Below are positions 1 through 16,850 of a DNA stretch of 64,000 nt, in pieces (position 1 is the stretch's first letter; each line of letters opens with the position of its first letter). The translations under genes were made by a program, and so were the position numbers. The DNA lies in assembly GCF_033807715.1 (NCBI RefSeq), contig NC_084592.1, positions 24,189,501-24,253,500 of the forward strand. Reading direction: 5' to 3'. The DNA is from Cololabis saira. Lineage: Eukaryota > Chordata > Actinopteri > Beloniformes > Belonidae. A model generated the notes under the pieces. It worked only from the letters and a program-made list of their open reading frames with translations, was not told the origin of the DNA and did not search any database.

Positions 1-426
1 TAATATTTAGGGCTATCTCAAAAGCAGTTTTGGGGGAACCGTTTTTGATTTATTCACTGATGGTGATGTTCACTCCTCTCTGTCACTTCCTGAAGTCAAA
101 GTAAAGAAAGGTGTGTCTCCTATTGGGCGTTTAAAACATCACCTTTGCTGAGTAGCACTAGTTTGTCAACTGTAAAACCATTTTAAAGAGCACAAACTGC
201 TGTTTTCACAAATACAGTATTTGATTTGGGGGAAATTAAAACTAATGAAACTACAGTGAATAAAAACATGGTCCACTTCTATGTCGTTGTGGTTTGTAAT
301 CTAAAGGCCAAGTTTGGGACTGAACAGTAAGTAATCACAAACAAATCAAATAATTTGTTAACTCCGTTGCGTGTTTAAACATCAGCTGGAGTGCAGGTGT
401 CTGTTCATTTTAGTCAAAGACATTTC
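1..426. other. znf148 intron, left edge
   Basis: AT-rich single-copy-looking DNA between the last visible znf148 exon and the window edge. I see no exon, repeat array or transposon end in it. Confidence 0.5.
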
Positions 427-1519
427 GGGCCAATCCCAATACACCCCCTACTTTCTACCACCAGCCCTACCTCACTACCACTACCCCTAAAAAAGAAGCA
501 ACAGATTTTAGGGCACTTGAAATCTTCCCCGGGCCCTGTCCCAATACTCCCACTACTCCTACTTTTCAGCACCACCCCTAAATTTTGCTTGCTACGTCAC
601 TGCGTGGTTTACGTTCGGGTATGTAAGCGACTGCGTAGTTACGTTTGCACATACGTCACACCATATCAGGAAGCCAAGAGCTAAAAGCTGTTTTAATTTC
701 AGCTGTAGGGCTGTTAATATGCCACTTTATTAAGTTTTAATATTTTTTCAGGCGTAAAAGTAACCGTTAAGATCCCCAACCTGGACTCAGTTTATCCAAA
801 TAACGCCTGTTAAGAAATTTGATCCGATGTTTTCAGAGAAGAGCCGCCGGCTCGTAGCAGCAGCAGCTCCTCAGCCGGGTCAACCTGCGCCATCGTCCCG
901 GGGATAAACCTGCAGCTCTGTGGAGAATTACCGCTGGCTGAAATAAATCATTTAAGAAAATAAATGTTGGTTTAATAGATGAAATCTAACAGTTGTAGCT
1001 ACGCCTGTTAAAAAATTTGCTTCGAAAATTTCGGGATGATGATGCCTGCCGGCTCGGGAGCTGATTTATGGGTCCACGTTAAATCGACGCAGAGCCTACG
1101 GTGTAGGCTACGGCGTAGGCTACGGCGAGCGTCGCCGCGTAACCTACGCCGTAGGCTCTGCGTTGGTGTAATATATATTTCTCGCTAGAAATGTAATCAA
1201 AACGCATTTTTATGCAGAAACTAACTCAAAATATTGATTTTATTCACTAAAAAATAAGAAATGTCTGCCATGTTTTTTTTTTAATTCAGTCCGCAAATGA
1301 CGACGAAAAGCATTCTGGGAAATTTTTCTGGCCCTAGGTCAGCTAGGGTGCATCTGAAAACCCTCGCTCTGTAGGGCCAGATTTATTTCCACTACCCCTA
1401 AATAAGCACACTCCCCCTAGGTGAAAAGAGGAATTGGGACACCACTACCCTCACGGGAACGCGCAAAATTTAGGGGTAGAGCTGAAAAGTTGGGGAAGTG
1501 GGTGTATTGGGACAGGGCC
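427..1519. mobile_element. PIF/Harbinger-like non-autonomous element, copy 1 (1.09 kb)
   Basis: Inverted ends GGGCC(N)2TCCCAATACACCC at left and their complement at right (1501-1519). The flanking 3-mers are TTC (424-426) and TTA (1520-1522), one mismatch from a TWA target duplication. It is nearly the same length as, and collinear with, the copy at 25838-26929. It holds a truncated palindromic insert (about 1065-1172, GACGCAGAGCCTACGGCG arms) also present in copy 2 and alone at 37023. No transposase is recognised. Confidence 0.75.
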
Positions 1520-7019
<5,500 letters not shown>

Positions 7020-7044
7020 CTTGCATTGAGTACTTATTTACTCT

Positions 7045-9521
7045 GTGAAAACAAGGAAGTGAAGAAACAGTTGGTAAAAAAAAATTTTTTTTACTCCACT
7101 TTTACTGAAAAAATGCACTCGTTTTGTTCACGTGACCAAGGCAAATTTTAACCTTCAAGTAGCTGCTTTAAATGATCACATTTATGTCATAAAGTAGTGA
7201 TTTCTCATGTGCCATGGCTACAAATGACAGCATGGAACCCAGTTTGAGCCTTAATTTGACCTTACCTATGACAGACACCTTTTCCTGTGCTCTGACACAT
7301 ACTTCTGTTGCAACGATGATTGGGTCACCTATCTACATCCAGTCTCAAAGTAAAGTTGTCAGCCCATCACCTAATGAAATTAATCATCCCATCATTGATT
7401 TGTGCTTGGGAAGACGCATGAATGGAGCATCGTAAAAATGAAGCATTCAACCACAAGGCAGCAATGAAAAGAACAAAATGTTCTTTTACTTAATCAAAAG
7501 CATGACAAATGTAACCCCCGTTTCTGGGATGAATAATAAATAAGCGAACGCCCTCTTGGAATCAAAGTCCCGGCTGTGTTTTAAGTCACACTTTGTAGTC
7601 TAGAGACTAAAAGGAGACAAACATTGACCTTGAGAGTAGCACCATTTTCCAAAGCATTAACAATATGTTCAAATCTGAAGAGAATTAGACAGGGACATTT
7701 TTCATTGTATCTAGCCCAAACAATGCACAACATACAGGGCTGATATCATATGTGGGGTCTAAGGTTTTAATCAAATTAATAAACCCCGTCTTCTCCACAG
7801 TATATATGGGTACCATGTCTTTGGCTACGTACAAAGCGACCACTTCGGTGATTGTTCTCCACTGTTTCCCTGTTCAGTCATATGCAGTGCCTTGTGCAAA
7901 GGATTTGGCTACAGTAAGCTGTTTTTTAGATAAGGTTTGTTGGTCGCTGTGGTTTTGTTCATATCAGAGAGACTGACATTTTTCATATTCAACTCTGTTT
8001 CAGGTGTTGGAAAAGGTTTTTGTTGCTGCTGCCTTTGATTGCGATGGGATTTAGGCAAATGTTGCAGCATGGGGTCTCTTGCTCCACGTCTGTGTCAGCA
8101 AACCCATACCAGTTCCAAACGACAGAAGATTTTATTCCTTTCTTGGGAACAAACTTCCCACTCTCACCGGTAGCCAGATTGTTGCTTGCTGTTTCTGTTT
8201 TGTGTGGGCTATGATGTTGTTGTTGTCGCTTGCCATACTGCTATGGGAAACTAACACTACGGAAGATCTTGGGAGCCAAAATTTTTTTTAACAACGCAAC
8301 AAAAAAATTTGAATTTAAATTCAATCAATTTTTCGCCCACCTGTAGGTCTCAAGTGTAGCTCTGGTTGTAATCTGCAATAAAACTACACTTTTTCAGGCC
8401 TCTCTTGAAATTCCTCTGGAGAATTTGTGTAGAAAGTCTTTTTTTCAATGTGATGGCTCCACATGCTGTAATTTTTAAAAGCAGCATAATGCAGCTTTAC
8501 CCATTTTTAGCATCATAGGGACATAGGATAAGTCACTTTTACAACACGGTGCAGGATTTACTTGTTTGGTCTCTTAATTGGCCACTCTCTCATTTTCCTT
8601 TCCACCATTACTTTCTTGAGTCTCTTAATCCCTTCTGCCGTGACGCCCACTGTTTTGTTGTTAAAGCGTGGCCGTGACATAGTCCTGTTTCAATTACACT
8701 TTTCCTTAAAAGAAAAGCAAAACTCGTGAATATGCGACAAAAGAGCTGCTGCGCGAGTAGTTGGTGTTTCAATAGAACTGTATTTTTCTATTTTTTGAGT
8801 GTAAGTTTCCTGGTTCTCTCTCTGTATCTCCAAAACTACGGTATCTCGCCTATGAGTCTTTTCTTCAAAACAAAGAAAAGAAGATCTCGACTTTGAGGAA
8901 GATGGACAAAAACATCTTTAGTCTTTTACTAATTACTGCAATTGCTGCTTCCACTGTTGTGAAATGGTCAACAAAGGAGCAAGGCCGCAATGATTAAGTC
9001 ATGTATTAATTAGGCTAAAAAACAACTGGAAACTACATTTTGATTAATTTACACTGACCGGCTACGTCACATCAATGCTACTGGAGACGTGCAAATAACC
9101 AAAGTGTGTTCATGACCCTTTTACGATAAACTGGATGGACACATTTGAAAAACCACCTTGTGAAAGCGTTAAAAGGTTTCTGTGATATTTGGCAGTTTTT
9201 TCAAATTAGAGGCATTTTCATTGCAGGTTTTTCTCTGTGATATCTAGGTTTTGCACAAGTCTAGCGGTAGTTGAAATTCAACTAGAGACATCCAGGTGCG
9301 GGAGTCCAAAGTTACTTTGACTCATTTTTTAATCAAAGTACCTTTTTTTTTTATTTCGCTGACAGTAAGAACAGTGAAATTAAATTGAAACTGATATTCT
9401 GTTATGCAGTCATTGCAAACTGTTTGGATTTGGATAAACTAAATATTTGTCAATCTAAGCAGAGTTAAAGATGTGGTTTTGAACGCAAATTTTTTGGACT
9501 GAGAGAGAAAAGCTACTATCT
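7045..9521. other. znf148 5'UTR intron, left part
   Basis: No exon or complete transposon seen. Position 8811-8880 is an inverted relative of 12480-12540 (CTCGCCTATGAGTCTTTTCTT), a dispersed-repeat fragment. Confidence 0.4.
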
Positions 9522-9529
9522 TGTACCGT

Positions 9530-10271
9530 TAGGGTTGCCACCCGTCCCTTGAAGTACGGAATTATTCCGTAATTGGGAATTAAAAGTTGCGTTCCGTATT
9601 GAACCAATACAGACACATATTATACTCTTATTTATTTATGTCATAATATACAGGTGAAGGTCGGAAAATTTTAATATATTGCAAAACTTCATTCGTAGTA
9701 AATTCAACTTAAGGTGAAACAAATATATTATTCCCCACTACATGCAAATTGAGATATTTCAAGCCTTTATACGTTATAATTTTGGTGATTATGGCTCACA
9801 GTTTATGAAAACCTCAAATAAAAAATCTCAAAAAATTTGAATATATTATGAAATCAATAAACAATTCAATCATCAAAATTATAACAAATAAAAGCTTATC
9901 ATATCTTGCTTTGCTTGTAATGAGACTATGTAATATACACGTAGCTTCACCTTTTAACTTGAATTATTGAAATAAATTAACTTTTACACCATATTCTTCA
10001 CCTGTAGGCTTTATTCTACATCTGGGCTGATGTGGACATACGTAGAATAGGAGGCTATTTCAGTTGCTAGTGTGGTTGGCTGTCTGTACAGTCATGCAAG
10101 TTCAATGCTATTAAAGCACTTTAAACTTTAAATCAAAGCGTTTTGTTTTTTCATATAAAATAAATATATTTCTATGCATTTTAGAAGTTTTGGGGATGTC
10201 CCTTTTTTTGGCGCCTGCGCTGCTGAAATCGGGGTGTCCCTTATTTCTATTTCTGAAAGGTGGCAACCCTA
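9530..10271. mobile_element. hAT-like element with TAGGGTTGCCACC ends
   Basis: Ends TAGGGTTGCCACCC and GGTGGCAACCCTA. Flanking octamers TGTACCGT (9522-9529) and TGTACCTG (10272-10279) share six of eight bases, consistent with a decayed 8-bp duplication. It is itself interrupted by a Tc1-type MITE. A truncated relative with GTCCCTTATTT and GGAACCCTA at its right end lies at 35133-35699. Confidence 0.75.
9651..10004. mobile_element. Tc1/mariner MITE nested in the hAT element (354 bp)
   Basis: Ends CAGGTGAAGGTCGGAAAATTTT and CATATTCTTCACCTG, flanked by TA on both sides (9649-9650, 10005-10006). Largely palindromic AT-rich interior without coding. This CAGGTG-ended family is common in fish genomes. 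Confidence 0.85.
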
Positions 10272-10279
10272 TGTACCTG

Positions 10280-11040
10280 CTCCTACTCCCACTACTAACC
10301 ACCAATAACATGTTGCACTGTGGGTTGAACATTGCAAGCTTGTACTGGCTGTGTGGCTTTATTTTTCTAACTAAAGTGGCACTGTTTTAGTTGCCAAAAG
10401 CATCTGAGGACCACATCTTTGAACCTTTTTGATTAAATATATTATATAGTTAATTCACTGACTGTCACACACTGAAATAAATGTAATCTTAAACGTGACA
10501 TGCTACATTTTTGCAGTTGTTATGATCCCACTTAAGTTTCATATCTAATGTCAACAATGTCTCTTCTCAGTTAAGCGTCACCTCTGTAACTGGGTCACTG
10601 TCATCTAGCAATCAAATACACCCTATAAAGTGATGGAAAGTGAAACAACTTGTAAAAATTAGGACGGAAATGACATCTAATTGAAAGGCATGGAGTAATA
10701 AAGTTCCAAGTGTGTTTTATTTCCTTTTAATAGCTTTAAAAAGGAGGGTTAATCACGGCTCTATGTTAATATTAGGATTTCTACGAGTAACAGAAGAATT
10801 AAGCTACACTTTAAAAAAGAAAACATTATCCTTACGATGTTACACAACAAGCCCTCATGTAAAGAGTAATAAGGTTAAAGGCTCGATCCCTCCACGACTA
10901 CCAGCTACCGTAGCACTTGTGGACACTTTAATGCTGCCAGGTTTGAACATTAAACACAGACTGACCCAGTAAAACAGACACACGGGTAAATATCTGCGTT
11001 AAACCCCGCACCCGCCCATACTAGAGGTAAACAGACTCAC
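10280..11040. other. znf148 5'UTR intron, right part
   Basis: No repeat family or exon recognised. It ends at the candidate first-exon donor. Confidence 0.4.
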
Positions 11041-11150
11041 TGTGTCACTAAGGTTTAGGTTTGAGACTCTGCTAAGCAGCTAGCCAGCCGCGCTGGTCAA
11101 ACCTGCTGCTGGTTATTTACAACAGCTGCTGCGGACAGGGCCGGAAGTGT
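11041..11150 (-). promoter_or_regulatory. candidate znf148 promoter and non-coding first exon
   Basis: On the minus strand an ETS-type CACTTCCGG (11141-11149) is followed by GC-richer DNA and a strong donor ACA/GTGAGT (intron GT at 11040-11039). The next minus-strand acceptor in line is that of the first znf148 coding exon at 7043, so this could be a 5'UTR exon about 4 kb upstream. Exact start and use of the donor are inferred. Confidence 0.4.
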
Positions 11151-11354
11151 CGTCAAAATAAAAGCTTAGTGTACATTAAAAGACAAATAATACTTTGACT
11201 ATCAATATACTCAATTTTTGTTGAGGGCGTAAAAAATAAGTAAATTGAGGCCAATTTATATCTACAATTATTAAAAATCTAGGGTGTGTGTTTAGATATC
11301 ATCATTGTTTTCAAGCAGTTTCCTTAGCATCTTTTCACTTTCTGTTTTCAGAGT

Positions 11355-11459
11355 TATCATTATTATCATATTATTGCTATTATTATTATTACTATTACTA
11401 TTATCATCATCATCATTATTGTTATTATTATTATCATCATTATTATTATTATTATTATT
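11355..11459. repeat. (ATT/ATC)n microsatellite
   Basis: Imperfect ATT and ATC triplets over about 100 bp. Confidence 0.9.
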
Positions 11460-11788
11460 TTGTGTAGACTTATGATACTTAATTTGTTTTTTTGTATACT
11501 ATATTCAGTTAAAAGGTGGGCAAGATAAGCTTTATGCTTCAAGCCCAGACCTTTTCGGTCAAATAATCACAATGTTGACCAGGGAAAAACCTGTGTTATC
11601 TTGTTTGTTGATTTTTGTTTGTGATTGACCGAAATAAATATTAACTAACTAACTAACTAAATTGTTGCGCAATATGGTGATTTAATTTGTTTCTTTTTGG
11701 TTGTTTTGGATCCCTCTATGGAACTCACATTATTGTTGCTCTGATGAATTCTCCTCACTCATAGTCTCAGAGTAATCAATCACTGTGC

Positions 11789-11789
<1 letters not shown>

Positions 11790-11827
<38 letters not shown>

Positions 11828-11858
11828 TATTATTATTATTATTATTATTATAATAATT
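11790..11858. repeat. (AAT)n-(ATT)n palindromic microsatellite
   Basis: A run of AAT triplets switching to ATT triplets at about 11826, giving a near-perfect hairpin of about 60 bp. Confidence 0.92.
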
Positions 11859-11861
11859 GGC

Positions 11862-12105
11862 CTCCGGCAGGAGGGACCCCCCTTATGATCCAGGTCCTGA
11901 TCAAGGTTTGTTCCCTCCTAAAGGGGAGTTTTTCCTTGCCACTGTTTGGCTTAAGGTTTTTCTCCCACTAGGGTAGTTTTTACCTGCCATTGTTTATGTA
12001 ATAATTGCTCGGGGGTCATGTTCTGGGTCTCTGGAAAGCGCCTAGAGACAACTTCTGTTGTAATAGACGCTAAATAATAAATAAAATTGAACTGAATTGA
12101 AAAAA
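11862..12105 (+). mobile_element. SINE/LINE 3' tail (GCGTCTA...AATTGAA type)
   Basis: CCTCCGGCAGGAGGGACC...CTCCTAAAGGGGAGTTTTTCCTTGCCACTG...CTCTGGAAAGCGCCTAGAGACAACTT...GACGCTAAATAATAAATAAAATTGAA is a very common fish retroposed tail. A second copy of its 3' end lies inverted at 45880-45972. Confidence 0.7.
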
Positions 12106-12330
12106 TAATAATAATGATAATGATAATAAGCTCAATCATATGCTGTAACAATGCACCTTTCAATAACCTTGTCTACCTCATGCTGCTGCACCTTTCACTT
12201 AAAAAAAATTGTATATAAGTTAATAAGAGCTGTCATTTGTCTATTTACTGTACAGTGAGCGAAATAATCAAAGTCAAATTCCCTGATTTTTGTGACGTGA
12301 CTTGGCCAATAAAACTGATTCTGCTTCTGA

Positions 12331-13000
12331 TTATGTTTACTTTAATAAGAGCAGGGAACTAATTAGCCTAGGAGTAAAATACATCAAAAGGGAGTTTGAA
12401 TGACTTTGGCGACTTTTTAAACAGAATAACTGGTGTTTATGAGTGTGCATGTAGCTGAAATCATTGTGGTATATGGATGTTCAAAGTCAAAGAAAAGACT
12501 CATAGGCGAGATAGTTATGGAGATACAGAGACAGAACCAGTTGGTGCTTAATATGGCAATTTAGTTTTTTTCTTTTTGGTTGTTTTGGATCCCTCTCTGG
12601 AACTCACATTATGTTTACTTTAATAAGAGCAGTCATGTTTGACCGGACTTGGGACAATAAACCTGCTTCTGATTTTACCTAGCTTATTCTATTTGTCTCA
12701 TCACTTTTTTAGTCTCTCTCGGTGCAAAATAACAGTAATTCCCCCCTTTTCTTTTTTTTTTTTACAATCTTCCGTACAAAGTACTGCTTCTTACCTGTAT
12801 GTCATTCAATGTTATATGAATTTAAAAAAAGGTCTCCAATGTAAACAAGTGTAATGCTTTCTTGGAATAATGCCTTTTAGTTGACTTTGTATCAGCGAAT
12901 CTGTACTGTAATGAAACTGTACCTGATCCTATGCAATTCTTCTAATAAATTCTTCAATCAATCAATCAAAGGTTAAAACAATATGTCTAGTGCCTTTTAA
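12331..13000. other. intergenic, repeat fragments
   Basis: Contains the 12480-12540 inverted relative of 8811-8880 and a second copy of the TGGATCCCTCT LINE piece. No gene seen. Confidence 0.4.
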
Positions 13001-13014
13001 TTTGAAAGAACACA

Positions 13015-13060
13015 CACCGGAAGTCATATTTTCCCTGACGTAACTTGATGAACTCGGCCT
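13015..13060 (+). promoter_or_regulatory. ETS plus CRE promoter-like patch
   Basis: ACCGGAAGT (13017-13025, ETS type) followed by CCTGACGTAA (CRE-like) within about 25 bp. This arrangement is typical of TATA-less housekeeping promoters. GC content rises here and plausible splice signals follow (GAAT/GTAAGA near 13220; a TGCGTTTTAG acceptor near 13452). No recognised protein is attached; a 37-codon frame starts at 13470. Confidence 0.3.
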
Positions 13061-13551
13061 GTCTGCAGCTAGTTAGCTCCCCGCTAGCAAGTTGACTGCA
13101 AATGTCGGCCAATTTTGTATCATGCATTTGCCACTTGACAGCTTATCTTCCTAGCAATTGCGTTCTGTTTCATGACGTGTTGTTCTAACACATCGCACCT
13201 TACACTACATGACACAGAATGTAAGAAAACTTTGGTTTTGTCGGTTTCCCCAAACTTGTGAGCAGGGCTAGTGAATACAGCAGCAGCATCTCGAGCTTCC
13301 TCAGCTCCTGTCCTCATTTATGGACGCAATTATATCACCTGCGAACGTTCACTAACTTCCTCCCCTCAATGACAATCGATCGGCAATTAATAACCACGTG
13401 TGCAATAAATCAGACTCTAAACCTCTACTGTGTCTTCTTACCTGTGCGTTTTAGGCCCTTTTGGCTGTCATGATTGTAATGCAAGACTCCAGTGCAGCGA
13501 CGGTGGACAGAATAATCAAACACACCGTCAGCTTCAGGAGGATGGATCTGC

Positions 13552-13564
13552 CGCCATCTAGTGG
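13552..13564 (-). promoter_or_regulatory. CTCF-like core motif
   Basis: On the minus strand CCACTAGATGGCG fits the CTCF core CCASYAGRKGGCR at every position. It lies between the znf148 5' end and the micropeptide CpG island. Occupancy cannot be judged from sequence alone. Confidence 0.35.
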
Positions 13565-13603
13565 TGGACGCTGGTACACATGACCGGTGCGCTGATCGAT
13601 ACT

Positions 13604-14395
13604 ATAGAATAGAATAGAATAGAATAGAATAGAATAGAATAGAATAGAAATAAAATACAACATAACAGAATAGAATAGAACATAACAGAATAGAATAGAA
13701 TAAAATAGAATAGAATAGCAATACAATACAATACAACATAACAGAATAGAATAGAACATAACAGAATAGAATAGAATAGAATAGAACATAACAGAACAGA
13801 ATAGAACATAATAGAATAGAATAGAACATAACAGAATAGAATAGAATAGAATAGCAATACAATACAACATAACAGAATAGAATAGAACATAACAGAATAG
13901 AATAGAATAGAATAGAATAGAACATAACAGAACAGAATAGAACATAACAGAATAGAACCGAACATAACAGATTAGAATAGAACATAACAGAATAGAATAG
14001 AACATAACAGAATAGAATAGAACATAACAGAATAGAACAGAACAGAACAGATTAGAATAGAACATAATAGAATAGAATAGAACATAACAGAATAAAATAG
14101 AACAGAACAGAATAGAATAGAACAGCACAGAATAGAATAGAACAGAATAGAATAGAATAGAATATAACAGAATAGAATAGAATAGAATAGAATAGAATAC
14201 AATAGAATAGAATACAATACAATAGAATATAACACAATAGAATAGAACATAACAATATAATAGAACATAACAGAATAGAATCGAATAGAATAGAATAAAA
14301 TACAATAGAATATAATTGAACAGAATAGAATAGAACATAACAGAATAGAATAGAATAGAATAGAATAGAATAGAATAGAATAGAATAGAATAGAA
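13604..14395. repeat. ATAGA/TTCTA pentanucleotide satellite with higher-order units
   Basis: About 790 bp of AGAAT pentamers interspersed with AACATAACAG and AATACAATACAA variants that recur as larger units. It abuts GAAATAAGCTTTATTGG, the 3' end of a minus-strand LINE, so the array seems to have grown from that LINE's 3' tail. The long poly-Tyr/Ser/Ile/Leu frames on the minus strand are artefacts. Confidence 0.95.
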
Positions 14396-14720
14396 ATAAG
14401 CTTTATTGGCCCAAGTATGTAGTTAGTAGTTACAAACAGTAATAGACAAATGGCTCTTATTAACATATATACAATTTAAAAGTGAAAGGTGCAGCAGTAT
14501 GAGGTAGTCATGGTTATTGAAAGTTGCATTGTTACAACATAAGATTGTGGTTATTATTATTATTATTATTATTATTGCATAGTGATTGATTACTCTGTGA
14601 TGAGTGATGAGAGTTCATCAGAGCAACAGCTTGGGGGAAGAAACTGTCTCTGTGTCTGGAGGTTTTGGCGTACAGTTCTCTGTAGCGCCGTCCAGAGGGC
14701 AGGAGTTCAACTATAGCAAC
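14396..14720 (-). mobile_element. LINE 3' end, inverted copy
   Basis: Reverse complement is collinear with 11660-12330: CTGTTGCTCTGATGAACTCTCATCACTCATCACAGAG, CAATCACTATGCAATAATAAT, GTTGTAACAATGCAACTTTCAATAACC and GGGCCAATAAAGC. It codes a short L2/RTE-like C-terminal remnant with a SFFPQAVAL motif. Confidence 0.65.
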
Positions 14721-15450
14721 TATATAGCTCTAAAAAGTGTAACAGAGAGGAGCATTTTTTGTTTGTTTTGTTTTTGGGAGACTTATTGATTAGATTTTAT
14801 CTAAATTTTGTTCAAAATACAAAACAAAAATTGTAAAATTATTTATTATCATCTAAAAAGATCCAGAAAGTTATATGAACTACATAGATGTCTTAATGAC
14901 ATAAAAACCTTGATGATTAATTCCCTACTTCTAAACTCTGAGACCTGAACACCTCAGAAATAGACTGTCTCGTCATTTAGTAATTAGATGGTGTATTTGG
15001 TAACTGTGTTATTGGGAGGAGCCTTTGAAATATTTTAACCAGGGTTTGCTCTCTAAAGCAGCACAAAATACTTTTTCTTTGAAGTAGAAATATTACTTTC
15101 AATTACATTTGAAGGAATATTTGCCTAGGAATGGCTGTCTAGCTGTTGTAAAAACAGCCTATAGGGTTGATAGTTTTAAATTCCAAGTATTTAAGTGTGT
15201 GTCCTGTTAGTGGCTAATATATTAACCACAAATGTTTGTACTGACAAAAACATAAAAAATGAGAGTGTGATGGAATAAGAGACCAAAGAAGAGGACTGTA
15301 TTGTTAAAGTGACTTGACCTCCTTGGCTATGGAGGGACACACTCATCTAAAACTGACAACATTTCCCTCGTGCCACTTCAAATAATGCATAAAACAAGTC
15401 TAGAATTGCTTTATTTCACCTTTGTGACATTGTAAATACAGCAATGCAGA
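14721..15450. other. intergenic
   Basis: AT-rich, nothing recognised. Confidence 0.4.
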
Positions 15451-15454
15451 AAAT

Positions 15455-15890
15455 CTAGTTCATGCATGTGTTACTTTAAGACTGGACTACTGCAACGTAG
15501 GAATAGGATGGACTAAAATGACTGAGACTGGGACTGCAGCTGAACCAAAATACTGCTGTAAGGGTTCTGATTAGGATTGCAGGAGCAGCCTTATTTCTCC
15601 AATCTTCTCTTCGTGGGCTTATTTAAATCCAGGATATAATTTTAAATTCTCCATCCTACATATAAAGCCCATATAGGCCTTGCTACTCAAGAACTCATAA
15701 TTCCCTGTGACAGAGCACTTCGCTCCCAGTCTGCAGGGGAACCCGTGGTCTATTCCAAATGTAAAATGGGAGGCAGAGCCTTCAGATCCTCTATAGTGGA
15801 ACCAAGTCCCAGTTTGTGTTCAGGACACAGACACCCTCTCTTCCTTCAAGGTTACTCTTAACTTTTTCAGTAAAGCTTTGGTAGGACTGG
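15455..15890 (+). pseudogene. L2-like LINE reverse transcriptase C-terminal remnant
   Basis: Degenerate plus-strand coding with LDYCN near 15485, then NTAVRVL near 15560, and a spaced match to the usual L2 C-terminus out to TLSSFKVTL near 15835, with stops and frame changes throughout. Confidence 0.55.
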
Positions 15891-15909
15891 CTCCCTTTAG
15901 TTGTGCTGC

Positions 15910-16085
15910 CAAATCCGAGGCCATGGTTCTCCACCAGAAAAGGGTGGCGTGCCCTCTTCGGGTATAGGTGGACAGGTCCTGCCTCAAGTGGAGGAGTTTA
16001 AATATCTCAAAGGTTTTGTTCACGAGTGAGGGAAAGGTGGAGCGTGAGATTGACACACGGATTGGTGCAGCGTCTGCAGTTACAA
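15910..16085 (+). pseudogene. RTE/Expander-like LINE fragment
   Basis: Reads EAMVLHQKRVACPLRV, then with a frameshift LPQVEEFKYL and VLFTSEG.VEREIDTRIGAASAV. This is the conserved segment downstream of the reverse transcriptase core in a widespread fish LINE. Broken by stops. Confidence 0.7.
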
Positions 16086-16089
16086 AGCA

Positions 16090-16850
16090 AAATCACCAGT
16101 TAAATTAGACAGCCTCTACTTGTTCCCACTCTTTTTCATTTAATTTTTCATAACACAGTAGTGTAAAAGTAAAACTTTCAGAGTAAAATTCATTCATTTA
16201 TCATTCATTTACCATGGTAAATTTAACACTGCAGGTGTTAGAACACATGTCATAAAATATAAACTTAAACTTAAGGAATACTACTCTTTTTTTGTTTATT
16301 TGACTTGTATGTCTTGTCGGCAAAGATCCCTGGACTAGTCTGTGTTTGTTGGTCTCTCTCCTGTCCTCTCAGACCCCCAATCGGTGGAGGCAAATGTCTG
16401 CCCTCCCTAAATGTGAGTTAATCAGGTAGTTTTCATTTCCTCAGTCACCTTCTGCTTGGCAAGTTTTTTTTTTTTGCTTAATTACATTAAATTAATTTTG
16501 AATTTGGACTCCACTTAGTTGGACTATAAGTGAATTATAATGAATTAGACTGAAATTGAGTATAATTGGACTGAATTAGGCTGTATTTAAATGGTCTGGA
16601 TTGATCTTGTTTCTTTGTGAAAGGCCTTGAAATTACGTTTGTTATAACTTAAAAAAAATTCACCTGTTTTGGATGCAATATTAAATCATCTTTAGTGTTC
16701 CGTGGAATCTTAGACCATTGTCACTGAGAATGTACATTGGCCTTATCTGCGAACACATAACGTCACGCAGGAGGCGCATGAAAGCCTGGATACCGTAACA
16801 AGAAATTGGCCGATTCGTTTTAACACGTTCAAACAGTCTACACCAGACTA
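16090..16850. other. intergenic, upstream of the CpG island
   Basis: No repeat recognised. ATAACGTCACGC (CRE-like) lies at about 16758. Confidence 0.35.

Larger units (their letters stand above)
11660..12330 (+). mobile_element. LINE 3' end, split by a microsatellite and a second retroelement tail
   Basis: Segments GTTGCTCTGATGAA.TCTC, CAATCACTGTGCAATAATAAT and, after 12110, ATGCTGTAACAATGCACCTTTCAATAACC...CTGCTGCACCTTTCAC...TTAATAAGAGC are collinear with the reverse complement of 14400-14660. A (AAT)n/(ATT)n array and another element occupy 11790-12110. TGGATCCCTCTNTGGAACTCACATTAT occurs at 11708 and again at 12590, so part of the element is duplicated. Confidence 0.6.

Noticed and set aside
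13470..13583. 37-codon plus-strand ORF and an overlapping hydrophobic minus-strand frame
   Set aside because: Neither resembles a known protein, one frame reads out of the satellite, and start context is weak; mentioned only within the promoter-like patch.
13451..14466. Long minus-strand frames (up to 295 codons) rich in Tyr, Ser, Ile, Leu, Cys
   Set aside because: They are translations of the AGAAT pentanucleotide satellite in several phases; no start context, domain or codon signal.
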